Below, piece by piece: positions 23,643-34,879 of a stretch of DNA of 64,000 nt. The notes under the pieces were generated by a model, which was not told the origin of the DNA, ran no database searches, and saw nothing but the letters and a program-made list of their open reading frames with translations. Within the stretch, counting starts at the first letter, position 1. Each line of letters begins with the position of its first letter. Source of the stretch: Chelydra serpentina (Eukaryota; Chordata; Testudines; Chelydridae); the NCBI GenBank assembly GCA_037349315.1, contig JBAIAC010000054.1:3286001-3350000 (forward strand), given 5' to 3'. The translations under genes and the position numbers were made by a program.

Positions 23643-23730
23643 TTAAGCTAAACCCGGGAACAGGCCCTCTTATACTAGAATAGGAGTTTCCACAAGGGGA
23701 GTTATACCAGTGTAACTAGACTAGTGTAAT

Positions 23731-24746
23731 TCATAGAATCATAGAATCTCAGGGTTGGAAGGGACCTCAGGAGGTTATCTAGTCCAACCCCCTGCTCAAA
23801 GCAGGACCAACCCCAACTAAATCATCCCAGCCAGGGCTTTGTCAAGCCTGACCTTAAAAACCTCTAAGGAAGGAGATTCCACCACCTCCCTAGGGAACCC
23901 ATTCCAGTGCTTCACCACCCTACTAGTGAAAAAGTTTTTCCTAATATCCAACCTAAACCTCCCCCTCTGCAACTTGAGACCATTACTCCTTGTTCTGTCA
24001 TCTTCTACCACTGAGAACAGTCTAGATCCATCCTCTTTGGAACCCCCTTTCAGGTACTTGAAAGCAGCTATCAAATACCCCCTCATTCTTCTCTTCTGCA
24101 GGCTAAACAATCCCAGTTCCCTCAGCCTCTCCTCATAAGTCATGTGCTCCAGTCCCCTAATCATTTTTGTTGCCCTCCGCTGGACTCTTTCCAATTTATC
24201 CACATCCTTCTTGTAGTGTGGGGCCCAAAACTGGACACGGTACTCCAAATGAGGCCTCACCAGTGCCGAATAGAGGGGAATAATCACGTCCCTCGATCTG
24301 CTGGAAATGCCCCTACTTATACAGCCCAAAATGCCGTTAGCCTTCTTGGCAACAAGGGCACACTGTTGACTCATATTCAGCTTTTCGTCCACTGTAACCC
24401 CTAGGTCCTTTTCTGCAGAACTGCTGCCCAGCCATTCGGTCCCTAGTCTGTAGCAGTGCATGGGATTCTTCCGTCCGAAGTGCAGGACTCTGCACTTGTC
24501 CTTATTGAACCTCATCAGATTTCTTTTGGCCCAATCCTCTAATTTGTCTAGGTCCCTCTGTATCCTATCCTTACCCTCCAGCATATCAACCACTCCTCCC
24601 AGTTTGGTGTTATCTGAAAACTTGCTAAGGGTGCAGTCCACACCACCCTCCAGGTCGTTGATGAAGATATTGAACAAAACCGGCTCCAGCACCGACCCTT
24701 GGGGCACTCCACTTGATACCGGCTGCCAACTAGACATGGACCCATT
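23731..24746 (-). mobile_element. CR1 LINE, 5'-truncated, minus strand
   Basis: On the minus strand this runs from the reverse-transcriptase region to the 3' tail (TTCTATGATTCTATGAATT-type end at 23731). A 306-codon frame at 23817-24737 starts in [14 protein letters not shown] and ends DKALAGMI, the ORF2 C-terminus. The catalytic motif C reads FSDNTK instead of FADDTK, so the second aspartate is replaced by asparagine. The 5' truncation at about 24746 is typical of incomplete target-primed reverse transcription. Confidence 0.95.
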
Positions 24747-24838
24747 GTAAGTATGCTGGGATAATTTCTCATGTAGATAAGCCCTTACTTCTTTAGCAAT
24801 ACAGGGGCTGCATGGCCATTTTGTACCCAGCTACTGAG

Positions 24839-25118
24839 GGTATGTCTCCACTGCAGCTGGGAGATGTAATTTTCAGCTCGCATAGCTGTTCCTGCACTAG
24901 CTGTACTCAAGCTAGTGCCTCAAAGTAGCAGCATGTCCATGGCAGCATAGGCACAGGGCTAGCTGCCCTGAGTACAATCCCACCCGACCCACTGGGGATG
25001 TAGCCAGAGCAGCCAGCCCAGGCCACTACCCAGGCTGCTGCAGACACACTGCTAATTTTAGGCATTATCTATGCAAGCTGGGAATCCCCCCTCCCAGCTC
25101 AAATGTAGATGTACCCAA
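24839..25118. mobile_element. Harbinger-like MITE (divergent)
   Basis: Left end GGGTATGTCTCCACTGCAGC; the right end, inverted, reads GGGTACATCTACATTTGAGC. The GGGTATGTCTACA-type terminus is that of the right end of the MITE at 26605. The target duplication is not recognisable. Confidence 0.6.
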
Positions 25119-25754
25119 AGCAGCAGCCTGTACATATGTAACAGGCTCTCATGCTCCTTGGGCCCAGGGTTCACACCAGCTGTGACTGTAACTAATAAAA
25201 GAAGTATAGGTGCTTGCAGAACAGCTTGTGGGGCAAGGTCTAAGAACCTGGGTACAGCAGGGACAAGTATGGCAGACTGACTCACGCTGAGGGACAGACC
25301 GTGGCAACGTCAAGCCCATTCAGCGCATGACAAACGACCAAACTGTGAAACATCCTGGTTTTGTTGCATTATAACAAATGGACAGAGTACAGGTTTTTTT
25401 AAAAAAAAAAAAACTATAAAAAACTAGTTTTATGCCTTTTCCCTCATTGTGTAAATGAAAAACTGGTTGTGTAAAAAGCCCCCAACAGTCTGTCGTGTGC
25501 AAATGTAAAGGCCTCTGTGCCTGCTTCTGTTGCTGGGTTTGAATTCTGACACTTCAGTTCCCCGGGACAGAGCGCTCCTGTTGGAGCTAACACAGGGCTG
25601 TCATCCACACAGCCAGAATCTAGTAGGGAATGAGACACACACGACCACTTGGTTACACACCCATGTTCTAAATAGAGGTAAATGTTAGGGTCAGGATACC
25701 TGGGTTGCATTCCTGCCCGGGGGAGAGGAATGTGGTCTAGTGGTTAGAAGAGTT
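25119..25754. other. Unclassified sequence with an A/T homopolymer palindrome
   Basis: A run of T7 followed by A12 at about 25393-25413 makes a perfect hairpin. No gene recognised. Confidence 0.4.
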
Positions 25755-26130
25755 GATTATTATTAAAATTACCATAGCACCTAAGAGCCCTAGTAATGGA
25801 CCAGGACCCCAGTATGCTAGGTGCTGTCCAAATACAGAACAAAAAGAGTCCTTGTCCCAAGGAGCTTTCAATCTAAGACACAAGACAACAGATGGATACA
25901 GTATGATGGTGAAACACAAGGAAACAATACTGGTCAGCATAATACGCCGTGGTCTCAGCACACTAGCAGTTGTCAAGTTTCATGCAGGCATCACAGCAAA
26001 GTCACATCTGAGAAGGGATTTGAAGGTGGATAATAAGTGAGCTTTCTGGGTGTTTATGGGGCGCTCCTCCCAAATAGGAGGCCATTTTGGAGACACCACA
26101 AAGGCGCATGTTTGAAAATTTAGTAAGTGA
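25755..26130 (+). mobile_element. Old retroposon fragment, family A (copy 2)
   Basis: Collinear with 15838-16445: tatgctaggtgctgtccaaa, 'tacagaacaa', 'caagacaacagatggataca', 'ggaaacaatactggtcagca', 'ggtctcagcacac', 'gatttgaaggtggataat'. The family is shared, but its class (L3-like LINE or SINE) is uncertain. Confidence 0.6.
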
Positions 26131-26136
26131 TGGAGG

Positions 26137-27231
26137 TGTGATAGATTGTACCCCCATTTTTACAAAACTACGATCAATTTTGTATACAGTATGTCTCGTG
26201 AGGTATCATTTGAAAACCCATAATTCACTCGTTATTATTATCCTGGTCAAAATATGTGTGGCAACATTATATATAAAGTTATAAAATTCCACTGTATGAT
26301 GTTACTAAGGCCTGGTCTACACTAACCCCCCAAGTTCGAACTAAGATACGCAACTTCAGCTATGTGAATAACGTAGCTGAAGTTGAAGTATCTTAGTTCG
26401 AACTTAAAAGTACTCACCGTTGGTCCACACGGCGGCGCGCAGGCTCCCCCGTCGACTCTGCCTGCTCCGTTTGCGGAGCAGGATTACCGGCGTCGACGGC
26501 GGGCACTTCCGGGTTCGATTTATTGCGTCTAGACAAGACGCGATAAATCGATCCCAGAAGATCAATTGCTCGCCTCCGAAGCAGCGGGTAAGTGTAGACA
26601 TACCCTAAGGCATATTCCAAATCTAGGGAGCAGCCCAAACCAGTTCCTCAGAGACAAAGTAAAACTGATGCCTCAGTAAGCTGTTGACAAAATCAAATGA
26701 ACTATCACCTGGTTAAGCGGCCATTCTTTGACCGAAAGAAGGGTGTGAGCAAGAAATTTACATCTGAGAGGGAGGTTCCCATGTAAACAGAGTGGCTATT
26801 CCTTGAACCGCAGCTGGAGAGGATTCTCAAAAATGAGGAAGAGATATAAAAATGAGGAACAGAGGACACAAGTCACCTCTTTCCCCTCATCTCTATTCAC
26901 TGTCTCACCAATGTTTGAAAGACCAAAGAAGCATCACTGAACTGGGAGAATGGCCCTGGCTGAAGGAATCCAGCCAGACTGCTCTGAGCATGTGGTGAAT
27001 TGCGTTAAGTTAGGTATTCATTTGCATTTTACTGTTTATTTCTTTGTAACCAATTCTGGTTTTTATGTCTCATTACTTGTAATCACTTAACATCTATCTT
27101 TATGCAGTTAATAAATTTACATTATTGTTTTATCTAAACTACTGTGTGTTTGAAGGGTTAGGAAACCTCCATTTGCAATAACAGGATTTGTGCATATCAT
27201 TTTCTATTAATGAAACGATGGACTTCCTATG
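26137..27231 (+). mobile_element. LTR or LTR-plus-leader of another ERV family, with nested MITE
   Basis: Begins TGTGATAGATTGTACCCCCA with the same motif order as the other LTRs in this window. It resumes after a nested MITE (26309-26605) and carries a gagatataaaaatgagg TATA region at about 26846. The 3' boundary, near 27231, is not firm, and no second target-site copy (expected ggagg) was found. Confidence 0.55.
26309..26605. mobile_element. PIF/Harbinger MITE with TAA target duplication (copy 2)
   Basis: Left end GGCCTGGTCTACACTAAC; right end, inverted, GGGTATGTCTACACTTAC. TAA flanks both ends (26306-26308 and 26606-26608). Inside, aactaagatacgcaacttcag pairs with the complementary arm at 26376-26402, and the cgataaatcgatcccagaag module is shared with 23348-23642. 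It lies inside the LTR sequence that starts at 26137. Confidence 0.92.
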
Positions 27232-27765
27232 ATATTTTCCCAACAGATGTCTGGGTAGTTGAAGTCCCCCATCACCACCAAGTCCTGTGCTTTGGATGAT
27301 TCTGTTAGTTGTTTAAAAAAAGAGCACGCACCCCCCACCCCCCCCGCTCTAACAGGAATTAATTCAGGTTAGTCCTATGCTATACTGATGTCAGACTAGT
27401 TGGCCTCTATTGGCCTTATATTTTATGAATCAGTTGTATAATTTAGGTTTGCAATCCTTGCTTGATTCCATAGCAAATTTCTTTAAGAAAAATTGTTTGT
27501 ACCTAGACATGATGAGGAAGGCTGGTCTTCTCAGGCTCCGTAGTGGAGGGTTTAGAGTTCTGTGTTTTTTAAAGGAGAGGCTGGGAGTTTAAATGTTCCT
27601 GCAATCTTATTAAAGGCTCCTTTACTGGAAGACCGTAGTCCTTGTGGTTTGTATAAGCAATCTAGTTGTCCATGGTGGTGTCTTAGACACCTACTTTAGT
27701 TATCCAATTTTTTTGCCATGTGTAATAGCAGCCTCGCTGAGCAGGCTGTGCAAAATGGTAGCAAA
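27232..27765. other. Unclassified sequence
   Basis: No exon or repeat family recognised apart from a short C-run at about 27331-27350. Confidence 0.35.
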
Positions 27766-27767
27766 GG

Positions 27768-27862
27768 TTCCAGAAGTGGGATTCAAATCCACACAGCGAT
27801 GCTCATGATCACTTGATCCCAACACTTGACCCACTCAGTAACTCTAGTTGCCATTTCAAGTT
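27768..27862 (-). mobile_element. tRNA-derived SINE head (Leu/Ser-type), minus strand
   Basis: On the minus strand the sequence reads as a decayed tRNA-like unit: an A-box-like gttactgagtgggtcaagtg, a long variable-arm-like stretch, and a B-box-like GGATTTGAATCCC. No functional tRNA fold with intact acceptor stem is present. Confidence 0.5.
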
Positions 27863-27954
27863 TTATAAAAAAAATTGTTTTTTAAAAGCTTGACATTCAG
27901 ATATGCAGTCCCAGCTTGACGCCTCCGTCATCTTGATGTCTCCTTTGAGGGCTA

Positions 27955-28055
27955 GCCGTGACTTTTGAGGCTCTCTCCTGCAAGAGTTAGAGCAGTGTTC
28001 TTAAAACCAGTGGTTGCAAGTTCAGATCTCAGTGCGGCATTTTGAAAGCTTCTCT
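27955..28055 (+). mobile_element. tRNA-derived SINE head, possible
   Basis: The plus strand has an A-box-like gagttagagcagtgttctta and a B-box-like GCAAGTTCAGATCTC. The arrangement resembles the neighbouring tRNA-like units but is more decayed. Confidence 0.35.
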
Positions 28056-28061
28056 TTCTTG

Positions 28062-29052
28062 CAGGGCCGGATTAACCCATAGGCTAATAAAGCTGTAGCC
28101 TTAGGCCTTCCTATTTTAGGCCTTACTGTAGGCCCTCCATTACATTTTGAAATAACAGCTGAGCGATGATAGCGGGGCAGTCAGAATATTTTTGTCTTGT
28201 TAGATATCTCTTTGTAGAAATGAATCCATCAAGATTGTGAATTCAATTTATGGTGGTAGTGATTTTGTCTTTGTAGGCTACTTAGCCTACAAAGTGTTTG
28301 TGGGCCTAAGCAATATTGAACTTTGTACACAGTAGGCCTATCCTGGACAATTGAAAGCATATGGAAGAAAGGAGGATGCTTGAATATGTGAAGCCTAACA
28401 AACAGATTGACAAGTGAGAACGGCTCATGTATTCACCTTCTAAAAAGAAAGTGTACTGTTTTTATTGCCGCCTGTTTTCTGATACCAAAAAGTGGGGAAT
28501 ATTCTGTGATTCAATGATTGGAAAAATGATTGGAAAAATACTGCACACATTACCAATCGTGCAATGAGTGAGAAGCATACATTGTCAGTTAGCAGCTACC
28601 ATGCCCGAAAGAAAGTTAGTGGCCGAATTGATACCCAAATGGAAAACCAGTTTTTGGAAGCTCGTGCTTATTGGAAGAATTTTCTCAGATGCATAGTTGA
28701 AACCATAGATTTTCTTGCTGAGTGTGGTCTGCCATTCCGTGGCTCAGATGAGACTGTTGCATCGAAACACAATGGCAATTACCGTGACATTCTAGAGCTA
28801 ATCACTACGTTGGACCCTTTCTTAGCTCAGCACATCAATGAGCACACAAATCGTGGAAAAGGCCATACATCACATCTATCAAAGACTATTTGTGATGACT
28901 TCATTGCACTGCTGGGAAAGATGACACTATCAGGCATTGTAGATGAGATCAAAGATGTGGGATATTTTTCAGTGTCTGTTAACTCAACACTGGATGTGTC
29001 ACATGTAGATCAGCTGTGTTATGTGCTACTCAGCGTACCAGTTGAGCATTAA
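28062..29052 (+). mobile_element. hAT element 5' part with transposase remnant
   Basis: Begins CAGGGCCGGATTAACCC, a recognisable hAT terminus. A zinc-finger remnant and a transposase frame follow inside. The matching right end (GGGTTAATCCGGCCCTG) was not found, so the element is truncated near 29052 where a CR1 remnant follows shortly after. Confidence 0.65.
28360..29052 (+). pseudogene. hAT transposase remnant, ZMYM1/DUF4371 type
   Basis: Upstream of the open frame, the codons YCFYCRLFSDTKKW (about 28457) are the cysteine-containing start of a TTF-type zinc finger. The 162-codon frame at 28564-29052 contains RIDTQMENQFLEARAYWKNF, CIVETIDFLAECGLPFRGSDE, NGNYRDILELITTLDPFLAQH and VGYFSVSVNSTLDVSHVDQL. 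This matches the order in ZMYM1-like hAT transposases: the DUF4371 region entering the RNase-H-like catalytic fold, whose first aspartate lies in the STxDxSHxDQL motif (kept here in 'STLDVSHVDQL'). The remaining catalytic residues and the dimerisation domain are absent, and the zinc-finger part is frame-broken. It is a transposon relic, not a domesticated host gene, because the element terminus lies directly upstream. Confidence 0.75.
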
Positions 29053-29284
29053 TGCATAAGAGTTACCTCCAATATGGTGTTGATAGGACTTCTGGAAGAG
29101 TTGGGGTGCACCTGGCCAAGAAAAGGGAGAGCATCTTGGACACCAACAAATGAGGTTTAAATGAGGTTCAAAGGGGGCAGGTGGCTATAAAAAGGTGGCT
29201 TTGGCAGAGGGATAAGATGTTGGAGAGGGGGTTAATGGAAGATTATAATAGGGTCATAGGAGCAACAAGAGAATATAGTGGGGG

Positions 29285-30236
29285 AAATCTGTGCAACATC
29301 TTCAATGTCTGTGTACAAATGCAAAGTGTCTAAGGAACAGACAGGAAGTCTTTGTACACAAGCTAAATTATAACTTAATTGGTATCACAGAAACTTGGGG
29401 GATAAATCTGATGACGAATTGGTGTAGAGGGATACAGCTTGTTCAAGAAGCACAGGCAAGGAAAAAGGTAAGAGGTGTTGCATTGTACATCAAGAATATA
29501 GACACTTGTTCTGAAGTCCAGAAGGATATGAAAAGCTGACCAGCTGAAAGTCTCTGGGTGAAGACAAAAGCGGAAAACAAAAAAAAGCCAGGGGTTATTA
29601 TATGGTAGGGGTCATCTATAGACCAAATTAGGAGGAGGAGGAAATGAATGAGGCATTTCTAGAACATCAAAAACATAAGACCTACTAGTAATAGGGGTCT
29701 TTAGCTACCCAGATATCTGTTGAAAAAGCAATACAGCAAAACAAAGTGTCCAATAAGTTCTTGGAATGTGTTTGAGGACAACTTCTTGTTTCAGAAGGTG
29801 GAAGTAGTAACCAGAGGTACAGCCATTTTATACTTGATTCTCACTAATAGGGAGGAATTGTTTTGAATCTGAAGGTAGAAGGGAAGTTGGGTGAAAGTGA
29901 TCATGAAACGATACATTTCATGATTCTAAGGAAAGGCATGAGGAATTAGAGCAGCGTAACAAGATCAATGGGTTTCAAAAAAGCAGACTTTAACAAACAT
30001 AGAGAACTGGTAGGTAAGGTCCCATGGGAAGAATATCTAAAGGAAAGAGGAGTTCAGGAGACCTGGCAGTTTCTCAAAGAGACAATATTAAAGGCACAAC
30101 AACAAGCTATCCATCCACAAAAGAAAGATAGGAAGAATAGTAAGAGGCCAATATGCTCAATGAAGAGCACTTTCACAATGAGAAAAAATCAAAAAGGAAT
30201 CCTACAAAAAGTGGAAGTGTGGACAGTGCGATGATT
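29285..30236 (+). pseudogene. Old CR1 LINE ORF2 remnant (endonuclease region)
   Basis: Decayed copy of the CR1 ORF2 N-terminal half. At 29291 the frame shows CLCTNAKCLRNRQE and NLIGITETWG, the apurinic-type endonuclease start with its catalytic Asn and Glu context. Later blocks correspond to 'GVALYIKN', the SDHE/'SDHETI' region (about 29900) and 'KVPWEEYLKERGVQETWQFL'. Frames are broken many times, and the reverse transcriptase is missing. It is clearly older than the 46960-50974 copy. Confidence 0.85.
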
Positions 30237-30289
30237 GTGTAGGACTTAGACAACGCTACTTCAGTCATGTGAAATGGTGCACTTTACAG

Positions 30290-30440
30290 AAGCACTCTCA
30301 TTCAACAGGTAGGGCAAAAAATAACAGCATTACCACAAGTAGAATCCAAGTCGACACAGACACTTGCTCGTTGGTGCTACAGTTCAATGCCTTACTCACT
30401 CCTCCACTGTGGTTACCATGCTCGTTTTCACAGACCAGAA
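30290..30440 (-). mobile_element. tRNA-like SINE head, minus strand
   Basis: On the minus strand, gtggaggagtgagtaaggca resembles a Leu/Ser A-box region and gtcgacttggattcta a B box, separated by a variable-arm-length interval. Decayed. Confidence 0.4.
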
Positions 30441-30769
30441 ATGAGGTAATCAGGAGATCTCTCCACTGGCACTGTTCAGTCTGCAGGCCTTGCTTGCTAC
30501 CATAGCAATGATTAGCATCAAGTCATCTTGATGTGGAAAGTAACACAAAATCCTGTAGCTCAAATGTTAACAATACAGGGATTATGCTGGAGCTTTGGGA
30601 TGCCACGTCTGATGAGGTCCTTGTGGAAGTTTTCCTTCCCTAGAAACTGCTGCCGTCTTTGTTTCAGTAGCTTAATGTCTGGTAGTAGCACTCTTGTGAA
30701 TGAAACCTGCTTCAAGTATCAAAAACGGAGTCCATATTTCCCTCATCTGAGAGGTGGTGCTTGCACAGT

Positions 30770-30870
30770 TACCCAACCTTGGACTCAAACTCACAGGCAC
30801 ATGCCCATGAGGGTATAATGCCCACATTGTGACCACTCAGCCATTCCAGTTACTATGGCTACGCTGCTTG
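30770..30870 (-). mobile_element. tRNA-derived SINE head (Leu/Ser-type), minus strand
   Basis: On the minus strand: A-box-like ATGGCTGAGTGGTCACAATG and B-box-like GTGAGTTTGAGTCCAAGG at the spacing of a class II tRNA. It is related in layout to 27768-27862. It lacks a paired acceptor stem, so it is not a tRNA gene. Confidence 0.5.
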
Positions 30871-31687
30871 AAAAAGAGAAGATGATTCTTGGGACTTCTC
30901 CATGTTCTAGCTTGGGTTTGTGGTCTTGCTTAATTAAATGATGATCTTCTTGATGAAAGCCAATGCTCACGTGTGTTGTGGGTATACATTTTGCAATGAA
31001 AGCAGAAAACATAGCTGAAGCCTCATGGAAAGAAACTAATCAGCTGCCTATTTAGAATATACTTACTATTCTTCCCTCATTTTCTATTAATAGGGACATT
31101 TGTTTGAAAACTGGATCTTTCCTGTTTAAGCAAACATGGACTTCGGTTGAAGTGACCAGTGGAAAGTTAAAGCCAATATTTACCTCGAGTGTTCCTGAAT
31201 CCAAACATTTACAGTAATGCAAAGTCAAACCACCTGATCTGGAAATTCTCTTGCAGAAAAAACTCTTCTCCATTCTTGATTTCAATGGTACTGGGCCCAC
31301 TGCTTCCACTGGCACATGCATTTTGGATGCCTTCTTTGGAACTATCTAGAAATCTTTCCACTGTGACCGTGAACTTCTTAAGTTCAATATGAATTGGTTT
31401 TTAAATTGACATTCTAAAAAGAGGAGAATAAATTAAAATTGCAAGAAAAAAAAAACACCTATGTGTCTCCAGGAATCTGATCTGTATGGCTGGTTGGAGC
31501 ATGAGCAGATTCAGAGGAATAAATAAAGAAGCACTTTCCCCCCATGCTAGGGGCTCTGTGTCCCCCCTACCCCCATACCAGGGTGCCCCATTCCCCCCCA
31601 CACTAGGGGATCTATATGCCCCCCATCCCTTACCCATTACATTTTAAACTCTATTGGGAGGATGAGCAGAAATGAGATGGAGTATTA
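30871..31687. other. Unclassified sequence
   Basis: No exon or repeat family recognised. Confidence 0.4.
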
Positions 31688-31866
31688 ATAGAATATCAGG
31701 ATTGGAAGGGACCTTAGGAGGTCATCTAGTCCAACCCCCTGCTCAAAGCAGGACTAATCCCCAATTTTTGCCCCATTCAATCCCTAAATGGCCCCCTCAA
31801 GGATTGAACTCACAATCCTGGGTTTAGCAGGCCAATGCTCAAACCACTGAACTATCCCTCCCCCCC
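31688..31866 (-). mobile_element. tRNA-derived SINE with CR1-like tail, minus strand
   Basis: On the minus strand it starts with a tRNA-like head (gagggatagttcagtggttt, then B-box-like gtgagttcaatccttg) and ends in the CR1 3' tail (gactagatgacctcctaagg, 'ttccaatcctgatattcta'). Same family as 39308-39483. Confidence 0.9.
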
Positions 31867-33063
31867 CCCCTCACATGGGTTTATAGAGTCACTCAGGGTG
31901 GTGTTAAATTGTCCCAGATTCCTGGGTGGACAATTTTAAGCTCAGTCTTAAACAGACACAAGCTGGGTCTGTTTTAGATTGTTAAGAGGAACCCCTGGAT
32001 ATTGAACCTGGCCCTTGTTGTTGCCAGCTCCACCTGGCAGAAGGGTTACACACACAGGAGGGGTTCTCCAAACCAACCAACGAAAAGCAAGCTCTTCTCT
32101 CTCTTTCCCATGCAAGAAAGGGCAATGAGAGTGGAATAAAAGAAAGGTAAGCATGGCCTGGCTCTTATGCAGTCTTTCTGGGGTCGGCCCCTTGGGGCTT
32201 GGCTTGTCAACAGGTCTGTGTCTTTATTTAGGGTCTATCTCCAGTTCCTTCTCTTGGGGCACCCTGCATCATAGCTGGTCCATGCAGCTTCAGGGGCAGC
32301 CAGGCCTGTGACTGTCTCCCTCAGAGCTGAGCTGTCTCTGTGGTTGGTGGGCTCTGAGGTACAGCAGTCTCCTCCCTATGGCAGGCTCCCACTCCAGATG
32401 GAGCAAATCCTTACAGCTGCATCTTGTTAGAGCTGAACAAGCCCAGGAGAGCTCTTTAATCTCCTCTCCAGAGTAAATTATTTTACTTGATGCTGGGACT
32501 CCGCAGCTAAAAGTAGGCACAATTTCCAGAGATGGCAGAATGAATAATATGCTGCGGCCTTAAACTGCGGTGTCCCCTTCCTACTCTCACCCCGTGAAGA
32601 AGAGCAGGTGGGGAGAGGCCCACCAGTCAGGTGAGACACTCACCCTAGGACCTTGGCAGCTAGGCCACTCATCCTCAGTGAATGGCACTGAGGAGTATGC
32701 TTGTCCTGCCCCCACCATAAACCCAATGGCCACACTTCATACTTCCCTCCTATTCCTACCCATCTACAACACGAGGCCTCTCCTAACTCACTAACCTCCC
32801 TGCCTGAGCCACTCCCATAAGTACTGCAGATCCTCATTCTCTCTTCTGGCCTGCACTTCAGCACGGAGCTGCCACCAGCTCAAAGCCAGGGAACCCTGCC
32901 CTTGGGCTCTACTGCTCCTTTGAGCTGTCTGCCCCTGCTGGTTCCCCACATGTGTGTGCAGAGACCCATACAGGGACTGGCAGGGCAGAGTGGCAGTGCA
33001 GGCAAAGGGAGAGGGGTGGTTTCCATCCTGGAGGACATAGAGCCAGTCAGGACATTAAGTAGG
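31867..33063. other. Unclassified sequence
   Basis: No exon, RNA gene or repeat family recognised. Confidence 0.4.
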
Positions 33064-33597
33064 AATTCCCCTCTATTCGGCACTGGTGAGGCCTCATTTG
33101 GAGTACTGTGTCCAGTTTTGGGCCCCACACTACAAGAAGGATGTGGATAAATTGGAAAGAGTCCAGCGGAGGGCTGGAGCACATGACTTATGAGGAGAGG
33201 CTGAGGGAACTGGGATTGTTTAGCCTGCAGAAGAGAAGAATGAGGGGGGATTTGATAGCTGCTTTCAACTACCTGAAAGGGGGTTCCAAAGAGGATGGAT
33301 CTAGACTGTTCTCAGTGGTAGAAGATGACAGAACAAGGAGTAATGGTCTCAAGTTGCAGAGGGGGAGGTTTAGGTTGGATATTAGGAAAAACTTTTTCAC
33401 TAGTAGGGTGGTGAAGCACTGGAATGGGTTCCCTAGGGAGGTGGTGGAATCTCCTTCCTTAGAGGTTTTTAAGGTCAGGCTTGACAAAGCCCTGGCTGGG
33501 ATGATTTAGTTGGGGTTGGTCCTGCTTTGAGCAGGGGGTTGGACTAGATGACCTCCTGAGGTCCCTTCCAACCCTGAGATTCTATGATTCTATGAAT
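33064..33597 (+). mobile_element. CR1 LINE 3' end, 5'-truncated, plus strand
   Basis: Begins within the ORF2 C-terminal region (aattcccctctattcggcac) and runs to the tail gattctatgattctatgaa. It closely matches 50735-50973 and the inverted copy at 23731-24746. A 20-bp deletion at 33171, between repeated GGG tracts, shifts the frame. The ORF2 C-terminus from [13 protein letters not shown] to DKALAGMI is otherwise open. Confidence 0.95.
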
Positions 33598-34875
33598 CCT
33601 GAGCCAGTTACCTAGCAGCAAAAACAGACCCTCTTTCTCTGTCAAAGCACCCCCAGGAAATGGCCAATCCCATTCTCAGATCACCATCACCTCAGAAGTG
33701 GTCTTAAACTGAGGTCTCTTCTAAGGACTCATGGGACACTTCTGAAAATGACTCATGGGGAAACATGGTGGAGGGGAAATGAGTGGGAATAGGGGTGTTG
33801 GGAGGGGCTTGGGGACATCTCCAGAGGAAAAAACACAGATTGAAATATGGGAGCCATTGTCTAAATCACCCCGGGATTCTGGGAGCAGTGCTGGACAAAC
33901 ACACCCCAGTTTCTAGTCCCTCTGCTGTTCCTTCTCACCCCTTGCTTGTGGCAACTCTTTACCAGCAGACGGTAGGGGTAAAGCCACTGAATGCTGAGCA
34001 CTGTATCTGCCCCACAGCCAGGCGCTAGCCCTCTCACAGGCTGGATAGACAGACGTAGCTGGTTTTGCACTTCCCAAGGGCAGTAAAGGACACAAGCATT
34101 CTTTGCAGATGCCTGAGTTAGCAGACTCTGGCTGTGAGCGCTGGCACAGCTCTCCTCCTGATGCCCTCTTGCCTTTGTCTTTCAAAAGAAAAACGGAAGC
34201 CCTTCCTGGAGGCCATTTGCACCCCCGTACAGCCTCCTGGAGATGTACCCACACACAGCACGCTCAGCCAGCTGCTGCGTGGGAGGTGGGGATGACACGT
34301 GCAGCAGCTCAAGCTAGACACATGGGAATGTGAAGAACTCGGAAGAGAACAATGTGAGCCACACAGAAAGAAACATTCCTGTTTCCTCCCTTCACTCCCA
34401 TCCACATCCTCCTCCAGACCCAGGGGCTGGGACGCCTCCTCCCCAAATTGCCAAGTAACCCTTTGATCTCACCTGGGATTGGTTACCGAAAGGCACAGGA
34501 GTTGGTTTCCCTCATTCCTCAAGACACACACTAACAATGATTAATGCTGAGTAGGTTGGGATGGCTCTGGGTTAACGGGAGTTTGTGAGGAAAGATTCCT
34601 GGAATTTCTGTTTTTGTCTGTAATTTGTGAGTGTGTTTAGTACTGACAGCTGACACAGAAGGACTAGTGGCCCTGACTCAAACCAGGAACAATGCAAATG
34701 TTTTCTGGGCAAGCTTTTCCCACCATGCAGGACAGACAGTACACAGTCCTGACCAGGACCACCCCCCGGTATGCCAGTCCTGGACCCCCCAGTGCCTCTC
34801 TCACCATGCACCACATTACAGGCCAGGGTGTAAGCAGTCTGGCCCAGCCGTCAGAGCAGGAGTCCAGTCTAGTGG
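33598..34875. other. Unclassified sequence
   Basis: No exon, RNA gene or repeat family recognised; open frames overlap on both strands without domain similarity. Confidence 0.4.
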
Positions 34876-34879
34876 GTGG

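Noticed and set aside
24839..25118. Confident Harbinger assignment by target duplication
   Set aside because: The terminal sequences are similar but flanking bases do not form a TTA or TAA pair, so only a tentative call was kept.
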